From positions 372,001-436,000 of the forward strand of contig JAMLHW010000003.1 of the NCBI GenBank assembly GCA_023954475.1: 64,000 bases of DNA. The letters run 5' to 3'. The first letter of the stretch is position 1, and each line of letters begins with the position of its first letter. The DNA is from Anaerolineae bacterium (GTDB lineage Bacteria; Chloroflexota; Anaerolineae; Promineifilales; Promineifilaceae). Position numbers and translations under genes: made by a program. This document shows, piece by piece, positions 9,865 through 18,496 of this stretch. The notes under the pieces were generated by a model. It had not been told where the DNA came from and did not search any database. It saw nothing but the letters and a program-made list of their open reading frames with translations.

Positions 9865-10773
9865 TTAACGGCCGAAGCCGATATCTTCATTGCCGACTGC
9901 CCACGCATGGGGCATGGCATCTGTATTAAATGCGATTCCGACCTGGGCGCGGCGGTCGACGGCGATCAGGCCGCCTTTGCCGCCGGTGCGTTGTTCCAGC
10001 AGGTGGATGGCCGCTCGAGTTGCCGATTCGGCCGATAGACCCATTCCAACAAAATCGCATGCTGTTTTGCAAATCACGACCTTCATCAATGATTCGCCAT
10101 GACCCGTAGAACTGACCGCCGCTGTCCAATTGTCGGCGTATGCACCTGATCCGACAAGCGGTGTATCGCCTACGCGACCAGGCATCTTGTGTCGTGTGCC
10201 GCCCGTCGATGTTGCAGCTGCAACATGACCATTGCGATCAATGGCAACCGCGCCGACTGTGCCCATCGAATTCGGTTCGGTGAAAATCTGCACAGTTTCG
10301 TATGAGGCATCCTTCTGCAATTGCTTAAACAGTTCCAGTTCACGTCCGACGAGCAATTCTTCCACAGCGCAGCGCGGAAAACCGATAGCATCGGCAAAGG
10401 CATCTGCCCCGGCAGCGACGAGAAAAGCATGTTCGGTATCGAGCATGATGCGCCGCGCCAGACTGATAGGATGGCGCACGCGTTGAACAGCAGCGACTGC
10501 GCCCAGGTTGAGATCGCGCCCATCCATGATGATGGCGTCCATCTCGACTTCACCTTGCTTGTTCAGATAACTGCCGCGCCCTGCGTCGAGGATGGGGCAG
10601 TCTTCGAGAACCCAGGTGGCTTGTTCGACCGCATCGAGTGCACTGCCACCATCGCGGAGGATGGTTCGGCCGATTGCAGCCGCCTCACGACACGCAGCGA
10701 CGGCTTCGTCGATATTTTTGGCGCGTATGTCCCAGGCACCTGCGCCGCCGTGTATAGCAATGGCATAGTTCAT
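9865..10773 (-). CDS. Isoaspartyl peptidase/L-asparaginase (Ntn hydrolase)
   Basis: Plant-type asparaginase/isoaspartyl dipeptidase (IaaA/EcAIII-like), made as an inactive precursor that cleaves itself before a threonine to give alpha and beta subunits. The N-terminal YAIAIHGGAGAW is diagnostic. The cleavage site is at MG|TVGAVAID, giving a beta subunit with the new N-terminal Thr, and STGGTRHKMPGRVGDTPLVG follows with substrate-contact residues. The GDTPLVGSGAYAD and STGHGE segments are also present. I start at the ATG at 10773, preceded by GGAG; the upstream extension lacks family similarity. 302 residues. Processes isoaspartyl peptides or asparagine in the cytoplasm. Confidence 0.93.
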   Translation of the reverse strand: MNYAIAIHGGAGAWDIRAKNIDEAVAACREAAAIGRTILRDGGSALDAVEQATWVLEDCPILDAGRGSYLNKQGEVEMDAIIMDGRDLNLGAVAAVQRVRHPISLARRIMLDTEHAFLVAAGADAFADAIGFPRCAVEELLVGRELELFKQLQKDASYETVQIFTEPNSMGTVGAVAIDRNGHVAAATSTGGTRHKMPGRVGDTPLVGSGAYADNWTAAVSSTGHGESLMKVVICKTACDFVGMGLSAESATRAAIHLLEQRTGGKGGLIAVDRRAQVGIAFNTDAMPHAWAVGNEDIGFGR

Positions 10774-10839
10774 TGTAAACTCCAGTGTGTAAAAATGGGA
10801 AAATGCCGCGTTGAGATGCGTGTTTCGGCCGAATCTCGT

Positions 10840-10867
10840 TTGACACCCCAAGACAGTTTGCTATAAT
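10840..10867 (+). promoter_or_regulatory. Consensus sigma-70 promoter for tRNA-Asn
   Basis: Perfect TTGACA (-35) and TATAAT (-10) boxes separated by 16 nt, the -10 ending 14 nt before the mature tRNA 5' end. This is an unusually strong housekeeping promoter, as expected for a stable RNA gene. Confidence 0.85.
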
Positions 10868-10881
10868 TCGGGGCGCTGCCT

Positions 10882-10953
10882 TCCTCAGTAGCTCAATGGC
10901 AGAGCATGCGGCTGTTAACCGCAGGGTTGTTGGTTCGAGTCCAACCTGAGGAG
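10882..10953 (+). tRNA. tRNA-Asn (GTT)
   Basis: Full cloverleaf: acceptor TCCTCAG pairs with CTGAGGA, D-arm AGCTCAATGGCAGAGC, anticodon loop CTGTTAA giving anticodon GTT, and T-arm with TTCGAGT loop. The discriminator base is G and CCA is not encoded. 72 nt. It has its own promoter and terminator. Confidence 0.96.
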
Positions 10954-10959
10954 CACACG

Positions 10960-10991
10960 AGACGGTGGGTAAAATAACCTGCCGTCTTTTT
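10960..10991 (+). terminator. Terminator of tRNA-Asn
   Basis: AGACGG pairs with CCGTCT and is followed by a T-rich run, a few nucleotides after the tRNA 3' end. Confidence 0.7.
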
Positions 10992-11042
10992 CTTTGTCTG
11001 TGTGGGAAGCAGTTTCGCAGACGTCACAACCCTGTTCAAACA

Positions 11043-12263
11043 CTATTCGGTTACCGTCAAACCAGTAAAGCCAAGTGGGACGACCTGCACAAACGTGTTG
11101 CCTACACCTAGCGGTAGCGGATTGCCTTCCAGATCGACGAATGTCAGCATATCATGTGGATCCAGTCGCTGCCAGCGGCCTTCCAAACGCAATCCATCGC
11201 GGAAAAGACTCGCCGGACCTTCACCCCATGCCTGAATCTCAATCGAAGGACTGCCCAATGAATCTTCAATAATCGTCGTGTCGACGTGATTGATACCGAG
11301 CACGATGACATTGCGAAAGGTCAAAGCCTGGTTTGTATTGGCGTCTACTTGCTGAATACCATCTGTCCAACGCTCATAGCGGTTTGTGGCTGAGTTGTAT
11401 TGCCAGAACGCCCGGGTTGCACCGTATTTGACATCGATGCCTGTGGCGGGTGAGCCGTCTTGTGGTGCCTCTTCCGAAAAAACCATGCCGTTTTGAAAAG
11501 CAGGTGCCACATTGATTTCACGCAGATCGAGAATGTTGCGCAGGAAGAAGGTGTCGGTAAACAGCGTGTGTTCAAATGCTTTGTTGGGGTCCTCAACACG
11601 GTAAAAGCCGTCATGCCCAAAATCGGGAGAAATGACGCGTTCGAAGAACTCACTATCGCGAAACTTGAGCCTGACCGGGCCACTGGCACCTGAGTAGGCA
11701 AATGCCGCATCGTACATTTTGGGAATCTCGAGATCGATCAGACGTCCGCTGCGTATTGAGCCTATGGGTTCGGCGTCTTTGCTGTAGAATATCGCTGTGA
11801 AGCGCGTAGCGCCGCCCTCAGCGTAATGCTCAAAGACGATGTCGGCGTTACTCAGTCCAGACTGGGGGCGCACAACTGGCGGATAATTGGACACCTTGAC
11901 TGCCAGTGGGCGACGCTGGAGAACGGCCGGATCGGAGACGGTTTCGCCGGTTAAGGGATTGACGTTTTCGGGAAAATCGGGGCCAATCAAGCCGGGGATT
12001 GGGGTGGGTGTGACTTCGGCCGAATCCTCTTCTACAACAGTTGCTGTCGGCGCGGTTTCATCACTTCCAAGGACAATCACAGGTGCAGGTAGTTCTGCGG
12101 CTGCCGGCGTGTCCGTAGCAGGTGGGTTCGTGGCCGGCAACGGGGTATCTGTTACTACTACGCTGATCGCCGGCTGCGTTGACTCCAATTGTTCCTCACC
12201 GCCACATGCAACCACAGTGGCGACCACACAAAGCAGGAAAAATAACAATAGAATTCGTTTCAT
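11043..12263 (-). CDS. DUF3048 (YerB-like) lipoprotein
   Basis: 406-residue exported lipoprotein. The signal peptide ends in a lipobox (VVATVVAC) and is followed by a Thr/Pro-rich linker. The rest matches the DUF3048/YerB family: NPLTGETVSD, RRPLAVKVSNYPPVVRPQSG, ADIVFEHYAEGGATRFTAIF and a C-terminal half with the conserved region ending in FVQVVP. The family occurs in Bacillota and Chloroflexota as a surface lipoprotein of unclear biochemical role. Monocistronic; tRNA-Leu lies just upstream in the opposite orientation. Confidence 0.87.
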   Translation of the reverse strand: MKRILLLFFLLCVVATVVACGGEEQLESTQPAISVVVTDTPLPATNPPATDTPAAAELPAPVIVLGSDETAPTATVVEEDSAEVTPTPIPGLIGPDFPENVNPLTGETVSDPAVLQRRPLAVKVSNYPPVVRPQSGLSNADIVFEHYAEGGATRFTAIFYSKDAEPIGSIRSGRLIDLEIPKMYDAAFAYSGASGPVRLKFRDSEFFERVISPDFGHDGFYRVEDPNKAFEHTLFTDTFFLRNILDLREINVAPAFQNGMVFSEEAPQDGSPATGIDVKYGATRAFWQYNSATNRYERWTDGIQQVDANTNQALTFRNVIVLGINHVDTTIIEDSLGSPSIEIQAWGEGPASLFRDGLRLEGRWQRLDPHDMLTFVDLEGNPLPLGVGNTFVQVVPLGFTGLTVTE

Positions 12264-12323
12264 AGCTTACTGCTCCTCAAGCGACCGGATTGTAGCAATC
12301 GCGACAACTTACGGCAAAGAAGC

Positions 12324-12352
12324 TTGTGATAGCTGCGACTATTTAGTACAAT
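12324..12352 (+). promoter_or_regulatory. Promoter for tRNA-Leu
   Basis: TTGTGA and TACAAT with a 17-nt spacer, about 21 nt upstream of the mature tRNA. Confidence 0.6.
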
Positions 12353-12373
12353 GTGGACGCTTATCAAGCATGT

Positions 12374-12456
<83 letters not shown>

Positions 12457-12462
12457 CACAAT

Positions 12463-12484
12463 AAGCCCGGAGACGGGCTTTTTT
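12463..12484 (+). terminator. Terminator of tRNA-Leu
   Basis: AAGCCCG-GAGA-CGGGCTT stem-loop followed by TTTT, seven bases after the tRNA. It lies just upstream of tilS. Confidence 0.85.
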
Positions 12485-12512
12485 GTATTCTGGCGGTTTG
12501 GTCAGCAGAATT

Positions 12513-13964
12513 ATGTCTGATTTGTTGAGAAATGTGTACGCAGCGTTGGCAGAGGCCGGCATCAGAAACGAGATGCCGCTGGTTGTCGGCGTGTCCGGCG
12601 GGCCGGATTCGCTGGCACTGCTGCATGTGCTGCTGCGTGTCCATTCGGCCGATCAGCTTGTCGCCGCTCATCTCAACCATCAACTGCGCCATTCGGCCGA
12701 TGCCGATGCAGCATTTGTCACACACATTGCCGCTGCGTGGGGCGTACGGTGCCGGTTTCGTACGGTCAACGTCGCACAATTGGCATTGGCAGAAGGGCGG
12801 TCACTGGAAGAGGCAGCGCGGTTTGCCCGATACCGGTTTCTGGCAGAAGTTGCCCATGATATAGGGGCGGCGTATGTCGCCGTCGGCCACAACGCCGATG
12901 ATCAGGCCGAAACGGTCCTGCTGCATGTGTTGCGCGGCAGCGGTCTGCAGGGATTGCGCGGCATGCAACCGGTGGCTGATTGGCCGGTCGATTTGGAGTC
13001 CGGCAATCGGCCGATTTTACAATTGTTGCGACCATTGCTCGGCGTTACCAGAGCGGCCATCGACGCGTATTGCCGTGACCATACCTTGACGCCAGTGCTT
13101 GATGAAACTAACGAGGATGTAACCTATTTGCGCAATAGGATTCGCCATGAACTGCTGCCGTTGCTGGAAACGTACAATCCGACGATACGCGAGCGGTTGA
13201 CGGCGATGGCAGATGTGATTTCGGCCGATTTTGAGCTACTACATGCATTGGAAACGGTAACCTGGCAGCAAATTGTGTTGGAGCAAGCTGATGAGTATGT
13301 TGTCCTAAATCGATCAGCATGGCGTGCGTTGCCGTTGGGACTACGGCGTCGACTGTTGCGCCATGCCGTCCTGGCTGTGCGTGCGATAGCCGGGGATTTG
13401 CCGTTGCGCCCAATTGAATTGGCCCGGCGCATCGCCGAGGAAGGGCACACAGGCGCACAGGCGGAATTGCCGGGCGCCGTGCGCTTGCAGGTGTCGTACG
13501 ATCAAATCACGATTGGCCGCAAAGGAGCGATGCCGCAACTAGATGCACCGCAAATGCCGACGACGACAGCAGTTTGCTTGGCGGTGCCGGGTCGGGTTCA
13601 GCTTGCGACTGGTTGGGAAATAGTCGCTACACCGCTTGCTGCAACGTCGCCAGATCGACTGCAATGGGTGGCCGATCGCTGGCAGGAAGTCGTCCAGCTT
13701 CCTGTCGGTGCGGCGTTGTGGGTGCGCACACGGCATGACGGAGAGCGCATGCAGCCGTTGGGCATGGATGGGAAGCGGCGCAAATTACAGGATGTGATGG
13801 TGGATGCACACATCCCGGCGGCTCTACGTGACAGATGGCCGCTGGTCGTGACGGATGATCATCTTGTCTGGGTTCCGGGCGTTCGGCTGGATCAGCGTGC
13901 AGCTATCGATGAGACAAAACGCGACACCGTATTCATTCACTTGCACTGCTTGCGCAGCGCGTGA
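12513..13964 (+). CDS. tilS: tRNA(Ile)-lysidine synthase
   Basis: PP-loop ATPase that converts C34 of tRNA-Ile(CAU) to lysidine, essential for decoding AUA. The N-type ATP-pyrophosphatase motif VGVSGGPDSLALLHVL is at residues 24-39, followed by AAHLNHQLR, LEEAARFARYRFL and AVGHNADDQAETVLL. The middle is the helical TilS domain (ETNEDVTYLRNRIRHELLP), and the C-terminal domain ends around WVPGVRLDQR. 483 residues. ATG 12513 is chosen because the upstream in-frame TTG lies in the tRNA-Leu terminator. No strong ribosome-binding site is visible. Confidence 0.94.
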   Translation: MSDLLRNVYAALAEAGIRNEMPLVVGVSGGPDSLALLHVLLRVHSADQLVAAHLNHQLRHSADADAAFVTHIAAAWGVRCRFRTVNVAQLALAEGRSLEEAARFARYRFLAEVAHDIGAAYVAVGHNADDQAETVLLHVLRGSGLQGLRGMQPVADWPVDLESGNRPILQLLRPLLGVTRAAIDAYCRDHTLTPVLDETNEDVTYLRNRIRHELLPLLETYNPTIRERLTAMADVISADFELLHALETVTWQQIVLEQADEYVVLNRSAWRALPLGLRRRLLRHAVLAVRAIAGDLPLRPIELARRIAEEGHTGAQAELPGAVRLQVSYDQITIGRKGAMPQLDAPQMPTTTAVCLAVPGRVQLATGWEIVATPLAATSPDRLQWVADRWQEVVQLPVGAALWVRTRHDGERMQPLGMDGKRRKLQDVMVDAHIPAALRDRWPLVVTDDHLVWVPGVRLDQRAAIDETKRDTVFIHLHCLRSA

Positions 13965-13998
13965 TGGTATCGAAGCGGACAAAGTGAGGAGCAGGCTC

Positions 13999-14376
13999 AT
14001 GCAACCGATGATTGATCAATTTGTGACGTTTGTCTACACGCGTGATCTGGCAGCTTCGGCCGAATTTTATGAAACGATTCTCGGTTTGCCGCTTGTACTC
14101 GACCAGGGTCTGTGCCGTATTTATCGCGTCAGTTCTGATGGTTTTCTCGGTGTCTGTGCATCGGCCGATTCAGCACCGGAGCCACGCGGCATCATACTGA
14201 CACTGGTAACCGATGAAGTTGATGCCTGGTACGAACGCTTGCTAACGTATGGCGTACCCGTCGAAAAAACGCCGCAACTCAACCCGCGTTTCAACATCTA
14301 CCATTTGTTCGTGCGCGATCCAGACGGGTATCTGATCGAAATTCAGACATTCCTCGATCCGAAATGGCCGCGCTAA
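13999..14376 (+). CDS. VOC-family (glyoxalase/bleomycin-resistance) protein
   Basis: 125 residues with one vicinal-oxygen-chelate fold built of two beta-alpha-beta-beta-beta repeats: FVTFVYTRDLAASAEFYETILGLPL in the first and YHLFVRDPDGYLIEIQTF in the second. The latter carries the usual late Glu metal ligand. GAGGAG lies 7 nt before the ATG; the longer upstream frame overlaps tilS and is not used. VOC proteins include metal-dependent lyases, dioxygenases and antibiotic-binding proteins; the substrate cannot be assigned. Confidence 0.85.
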   Translation: MQPMIDQFVTFVYTRDLAASAEFYETILGLPLVLDQGLCRIYRVSSDGFLGVCASADSAPEPRGIILTLVTDEVDAWYERLLTYGVPVEKTPQLNPRFNIYHLFVRDPDGYLIEIQTFLDPKWPR

Positions 14377-14475
14377 CCGTTTTGTGTGCGACCTGTTAGA
14401 ATTACACAAGCCGACGCAACAGATTCGGCCGATGTGCGTATAGGTTACAGAACAAATCTATCGTTAGGAGCATTC

Positions 14476-15663
14476 ATGCGTATCATCCTCTATCTGGGCA
14501 AAGGCGGCGTAGGCAAAACGACGACAGCCGCTGCCACTGCATTGCGCAGTGCGCAATTAGGCTATAAAACCCTCGTAGCCAGCACTGACATTGCCCACAG
14601 TCTGGCCGATTCACTTGACATCGATCTCAGTCACAAGCCGGTACGCGTTGCCGAAAACCTGTGGGCGCAAGAAATCAGCGCCATTGCCGATATGGTCGCA
14701 TATTGGGATGTCTTGCAGGAATATGTCGCCGGATTTGTAGCGTCTGACAAAGGTCTCGACCGTGTCATGGCAGATGAATTGTCCGCTATCCCCGGCATGG
14801 ACGAAATTGTCGCTCTCCTGCATATCAACAAACAGGCGAAGGATGCTGATTTTGACCGCGTTATCATCGATGCGGCACCGACCGGTGAAACGATCCGTCT
14901 TTTGACGCTGCCGGACACATTTCGCTGGTACGCGGCGCAGGCTTTTCGTTTTCAGGGGCGCATCAGCAAATCGCTCAAACCGCTGGCTGGACGTTTCTTG
15001 CAAGGGCCGATGGATGTGCTCAATGCGCTGGAGAAACTGGATGCGGCGACGGCAGAACTGCGTGAAACGCTTAGTGATCCGGAAATCACCAGCTATCGCG
15101 TCGTCGTTCAGCCGGAAAAAATGGTCGTACGTGAAGCGCAACGCGCTGTCAGTTACCTGGGGTTGTTTAACTATCCGGTTGATAGTGTGGTGGTCAATCG
15201 CGTCTTGCCGGAAATGGGTGATGAAGGCGAGTTTTATCAAAAGCGGTATGAGATTCAACAAAAGCATTTGCGTTACATCGAGGATTCATTTCGGCCGATA
15301 CCGATCTGGACAGCGCCGTATTATGCCCACGAAGTCGTGGGGTTGAAAGCGCTGGCTCAATTGGCTACCGATTGCTTTGGTGACGCAGACCCCGGACAGA
15401 TTTTTTACACAGGCATGTTACAGGAAGTCGTTGAACTGGAAGACGGCGCTTACATGTTGCGTTTACCGCTGCCCTTTGTCAGCGGTGGTGACGTGACATT
15501 GCGCAAGCGCGGCGATGAAATGTTCATTACAGTCGGTAACTTCAAGCGTGAAATGATACTGCCCACAGTCCTTGCCAAGCGGCGTACGCGTACCGGTCGT
15601 CTGGTAGATGGCGTACTTGAAATCGAGTTCGCACCCTTGCACAGCGAACCCCTTCCGGCGTGA
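14476..15663 (+). CDS. ArsA/Get3-like anion-transporting ATPase
   Basis: Deviant-Walker P-loop ATPase of the ArsA/Get3 group. It starts MRIILYLGKGGVGKTTTAA, and the K-G-G-x-G-K-T signature contains the extra signature lysine. Switch segments follow as STDIAHSLAD and VIIDAAPTGETIRLL. The C-terminal region (from about residue 310) has a small beta-rich ArsA/HSP20-like domain (LRLPLPFVSGGDVTLRKRGDEMFITVGNFKREM). No ars genes or tail-anchored-protein receptor are nearby, so arsenite transport is not supported. 395 residues; TAGGAG precedes the ATG. Confidence 0.88.
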   Translation: MRIILYLGKGGVGKTTTAAATALRSAQLGYKTLVASTDIAHSLADSLDIDLSHKPVRVAENLWAQEISAIADMVAYWDVLQEYVAGFVASDKGLDRVMADELSAIPGMDEIVALLHINKQAKDADFDRVIIDAAPTGETIRLLTLPDTFRWYAAQAFRFQGRISKSLKPLAGRFLQGPMDVLNALEKLDAATAELRETLSDPEITSYRVVVQPEKMVVREAQRAVSYLGLFNYPVDSVVVNRVLPEMGDEGEFYQKRYEIQQKHLRYIEDSFRPIPIWTAPYYAHEVVGLKALAQLATDCFGDADPGQIFYTGMLQEVVELEDGAYMLRLPLPFVSGGDVTLRKRGDEMFITVGNFKREMILPTVLAKRRTRTGRLVDGVLEIEFAPLHSEPLPA

Positions 15664-15718
15664 GCGAGTGCCGGCAGTCAGTCGGCGATAAAACAGTTAA
15701 AGATAGCGACGGTATTAT

Positions 15719-15750
15719 GCCTATCGGCCGATTTGGTTCGATAGGCTTTT
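15719..15750 (+). terminator. Terminator built on a TCGGCCGA copy
   Basis: GCCTATCG and CGATAGGC form an 8-bp stem followed by TTTT, about 60 nt after the ArsA-like gene. The left arm runs into one copy of the window-wide palindrome TCGGCCGA. Confidence 0.7.
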
Positions 15751-15812
15751 CATTTGTGCAACTTTTCTGCACAGGTCGCGTATTGATCTACACAGATTTC
15801 CGGAGGCGAATA

Positions 15813-16442
15813 ATGACCAAGGAATACGACGAGATCGAAATTCTAAAAATCGAAGAAAAAGACATAATTGCAGTTGAAAATGAAACCACCACACATTTGA
15901 CCAGTAGAGGCGACGACCGCCGTACACTGGGCAAAGTGCTGATTGGTGCCGGTGCTGCCCTGTTATTCGTTAACTTGCTCGGCTTGTTCACCGGCTTTTC
16001 ATTGGGTCAATTCTTATGGCCGTTGTGGTTTGTCATTCCTGGAGCGCTCATGCTGTGGCCGGCGCGTAACATGGAACCGGGCGACAATCAAACATGGGCA
16101 TGGTTGACAATCCCCGGAGCAGTTCTACTCACTCTGGGCGGCATGTTTTTCTTCATGAACATGTTTGACCACTTTGAAGCATGGGCTTACGCCTGGCCGC
16201 TGTTGCCTATTTCAGTTTTGTGGGCGCTACTTTACATCAATCGTTATAGCAATGACGAAGACATGAAACACGGTTTGCGTTCGGCTATCCGCGTCCTGTT
16301 CTGGATTATGGCCGGACTTGGAGCTTTCTTTGAGTTACTGATCTTCAACAACGTGCTCGGTGTTTTGTGGCCGGTCTTGTTGATTGGCGGCGGCATTTAT
16401 CTGATTGCCAAGCATCGTCGCCAAACTCTACCTGCTGCCTGA
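15813..16442 (+). CDS. Membrane protein of unknown function
   Basis: 209 residues; GGAGGCGA lies 7 nt before the ATG. A charged N-terminal 45 residues (EYDEIEILKIEEKDI...) precede six or so hydrophobic segments grouped in two similar halves, each with an L-W-P-L/V motif (FLWPLWFVIPGALMLWPAR, AYAWPLLPISVLWALLYI, VLWPVLLIGGGIYLI). This W-P-L-pattern resembles LiaF/DUF5668-type envelope-stress membrane proteins. Function not assignable. Ends in a clear terminator. Confidence 0.7.
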   Translation: MTKEYDEIEILKIEEKDIIAVENETTTHLTSRGDDRRTLGKVLIGAGAALLFVNLLGLFTGFSLGQFLWPLWFVIPGALMLWPARNMEPGDNQTWAWLTIPGAVLLTLGGMFFFMNMFDHFEAWAYAWPLLPISVLWALLYINRYSNDEDMKHGLRSAIRVLFWIMAGLGAFFELLIFNNVLGVLWPVLLIGGGIYLIAKHRRQTLPAA

Positions 16443-16506
16443 GTCCATTGACGGCAGTAACATCACATTCAGTCCTTTGACAGGACGTATCGATTTATTG
16501 TCAGTA

Positions 16507-16549
16507 AACGATCGGGTGCCGCAAATTGCATTGCGCCCGATCGTTTTGT
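16507..16549 (+). terminator. Terminator after membrane protein gene
   Basis: AACGATCGGG and CCCGATCGTT form a 10-bp stem followed by TTG TC. The remaining roughly 200 nt up to the BI-1 gene show no ORF or other structure that I can support; they presumably hold the BI-1 promoter and leader. Confidence 0.75.
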
Positions 16550-16749
16550 CATGTCGGTTATGCAGTTCGGCTTTGGCAGCTACAGTTTACCGTAACATCA
16601 AAGTCGTGTTTTCCGAAATGACAGTGTGATATACTAACCTTGTACCATCACTCCTTTGTCAGCTTAAAGTCGAAATCTACAACGTACAGGATTTGATGGT
16701 TTGTATGGTGTCCTAGACCGATATCTTATTTTGTGAGAGGAAGAAAAAC

Positions 16750-17478
16750 ATGTTATCTCAGGAAATACCCAATATTCAGGCAACTGTATCAGAAACCCAG
16801 GTCAATGAAACGGTTTCGGATGTCATGAAGCGTGTTTACGGATTGATGACACTGGGCTTGTTTTTGACGGCTGTTGTAGCCTGGGGTGTTTACAATTCGC
16901 CGACACTACTGAACGCGATTTTCTCTAACTCGATTCTTTTCTTTGGCATCATCATCGGTCAGCTCGTGCTGGTTTTTGCCGTAGCGGCGGGCGCATGGCG
17001 CTTTCCACCGCACATAGCATTGACGTTGTTCCTGGTGTATGCAAGTATAAACGGCCTCATGTTCTCGACCATCTTTTTCGCGTATACGGCTACCAGTATC
17101 GCTTCTGTGTTTGCCATTACGGCCGGCATGTTTGCGCTGATGAGTGTGATTGGGTTCACGACGAAAACGGATCTGACGAAAATGGGTACGTTTTTGCTCA
17201 TGGGGTTGATCGGTATTCTGTTGGCTTCGTTCGCGAACTGGTTTTTGAGGAATGAAGCGCTTTACTGGCTGATTTCGTATGCAGGTGTGGCGATATTCCT
17301 CGGTTTGACGGCGTTTGATACGCAGCGTATCAAGAAGATGACGGTAGCGTTGGTCTACAATCCCAACGGCGAAGTGGAGACGACGATTTCGCGCATCGCG
17401 ATTTCGGGAGCGTTGTCGCTCTATCTCGACTTCATCAATTTGTTCCTGTTCTTGCTGCGTATTTTCGGCCGAAACTAA
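16750..17478 (+). CDS. BAX inhibitor-1 (YccA/YbhL) family membrane protein
   Basis: Seven-helix membrane protein of the TMBIM/BI-1 family, thought to act as a pH-sensitive calcium leak or to interact with FtsH. The N-terminal soluble segment leads to VMKRVYGLMTLGLFLTAVVAW, then hydrophobic helices. The family signature near the C-terminus is YWLISYAGVAIFLGLTAFDTQRIK, followed by SLYLDFINLFLFLLRIFGRN. 242 residues, normal length. A GAGAGGAAG site precedes the ATG. The last codons contain a TCGGCCGA copy, read as F-G-R. Confidence 0.93.
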   Translation: MLSQEIPNIQATVSETQVNETVSDVMKRVYGLMTLGLFLTAVVAWGVYNSPTLLNAIFSNSILFFGIIIGQLVLVFAVAAGAWRFPPHIALTLFLVYASINGLMFSTIFFAYTATSIASVFAITAGMFALMSVIGFTTKTDLTKMGTFLLMGLIGILLASFANWFLRNEALYWLISYAGVAIFLGLTAFDTQRIKKMTVALVYNPNGEVETTISRIAISGALSLYLDFINLFLFLLRIFGRN

Positions 17479-17501
17479 CGCGCGACAACTCAGATATTCG
17501 C

Positions 17502-17531
17502 AAGGGCTTCTCGATTAGAGAAGCCCTTTTT
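17502..17531. terminator. Bidirectional terminator
   Basis: AAGGGCTTCTC-GATTA-GAGAAGCCCTT forms an 11-bp perfect stem followed by TTTT, located between the convergent BI-1 gene and the next minus-strand gene. Confidence 0.85.
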
Positions 17532-17553
17532 TGATCGCTTGTGCAAATGGCTG

Positions 17554-18246
17554 TCATGAGAAGATGCGCCGTGCAGTGGCGACCTGCTCTACAAACTCCG
17601 CGCCGTGTTCAACTGCGTTTAATTTGTCGAGTGCTTCATCGTACGCAGTTTGTGATTCGACCGATTGATCGGCCAGCAAGTTCGCCAGACAAACGTATGC
17701 TCGATTGAGCAGGAGATCGGACTCTGAATCGGCCGATTCAGCCGCCTGCGCCGCATCACCAAACCGTTGCGCCGCTGCACTGTAGTTGCCATTGTTCAAT
17801 TCATAAGCGGCGACCAGCCACAATGCACGACTCAACGGTACTGGCCCCTTTTCCAAAACATGCGCTAGTTGCAGATTAACCTGTGCCGCTTCTCGCCCCA
17901 GTGCCAGTGCAGTCGCATCGACGCCCAAATCGGGTTTGCCCCAGCCGGGCCAGACAAACGATGCCAGATTGTACGCCAGGCCCTTTGCGCCGGATAGGAC
18001 AGCATACGCCGTTTCACTGTTGTATTCCGTCGCGCCCAAATGCAGCGCCCACTGAATGCCGGCCCAACTCAACTTGACGATCATAGCCAGATTTGGTTCC
18101 TGCCAGTAGAAGTGGCGTATGGCTGCATTGAGAGCGCCGATCGCCTCGGCCGAATCGGGATGTTGACTGGCTAGCGCCAGTACGTTAAACGTATCATCTT
18201 GTTTTGCATGTTCAATCAATTTCTGCGTCAATGCTTCATTGTTCAT
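17554..18246 (-). CDS. Alpha-helical (TPR-like) protein of unknown function
   Basis: 230 residues, rich in Ala, Leu and Glu, with repeated helical segments spaced like degenerate tetratricopeptide repeats (for example LWLVAAYELNNGNYSAAAQRFGDAAQAAES and LLLNRAYVCLANLLADQS). A W-x-G-x-G-K-P-D-L motif lies mid-protein. No signal peptide or membrane helix, so probably cytoplasmic. GGAG lies about 10 nt before the ATG. I do not recognise the family. Confidence 0.65.
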   Translation of the reverse strand: MNNEALTQKLIEHAKQDDTFNVLALASQHPDSAEAIGALNAAIRHFYWQEPNLAMIVKLSWAGIQWALHLGATEYNSETAYAVLSGAKGLAYNLASFVWPGWGKPDLGVDATALALGREAAQVNLQLAHVLEKGPVPLSRALWLVAAYELNNGNYSAAAQRFGDAAQAAESADSESDLLLNRAYVCLANLLADQSVESQTAYDEALDKLNAVEHGAEFVEQVATARRIFS

Positions 18247-18496
18247 CTCTGTCGCTCCGAATAAAACAGGTTTTGCCGAGCTAATCTACACTGTAGCAGG
18301 CTTATTCGGCCGAATCAACCCCGATTTGACCCTGTCCGACATCGTCCTCATAGTTGCCGTTGTGCGATTCGTCGATTTCTGCCGACTTACTCGCTGAGGA
18401 TGTTGCCGGTCGCTGAACGCGTTACAATTGTGGATGATGATGCAATTCGGCCGAAAACAAGCTTTCGGCCGAATGTGTTCCGAAAAAAAGGTACTC

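Noticed and set aside
12483-12512. Upstream TTG start extending tilS into the tRNA-Leu terminator
   Set aside because: The extension would be read from the terminator hairpin; the ATG at 12513 is sound.
14476-15663. Arsenite efflux ATPase ArsA
   Set aside because: No arsB, arsC, arsR or cysteine arsenite-binding site; only the ATPase fold is shared.
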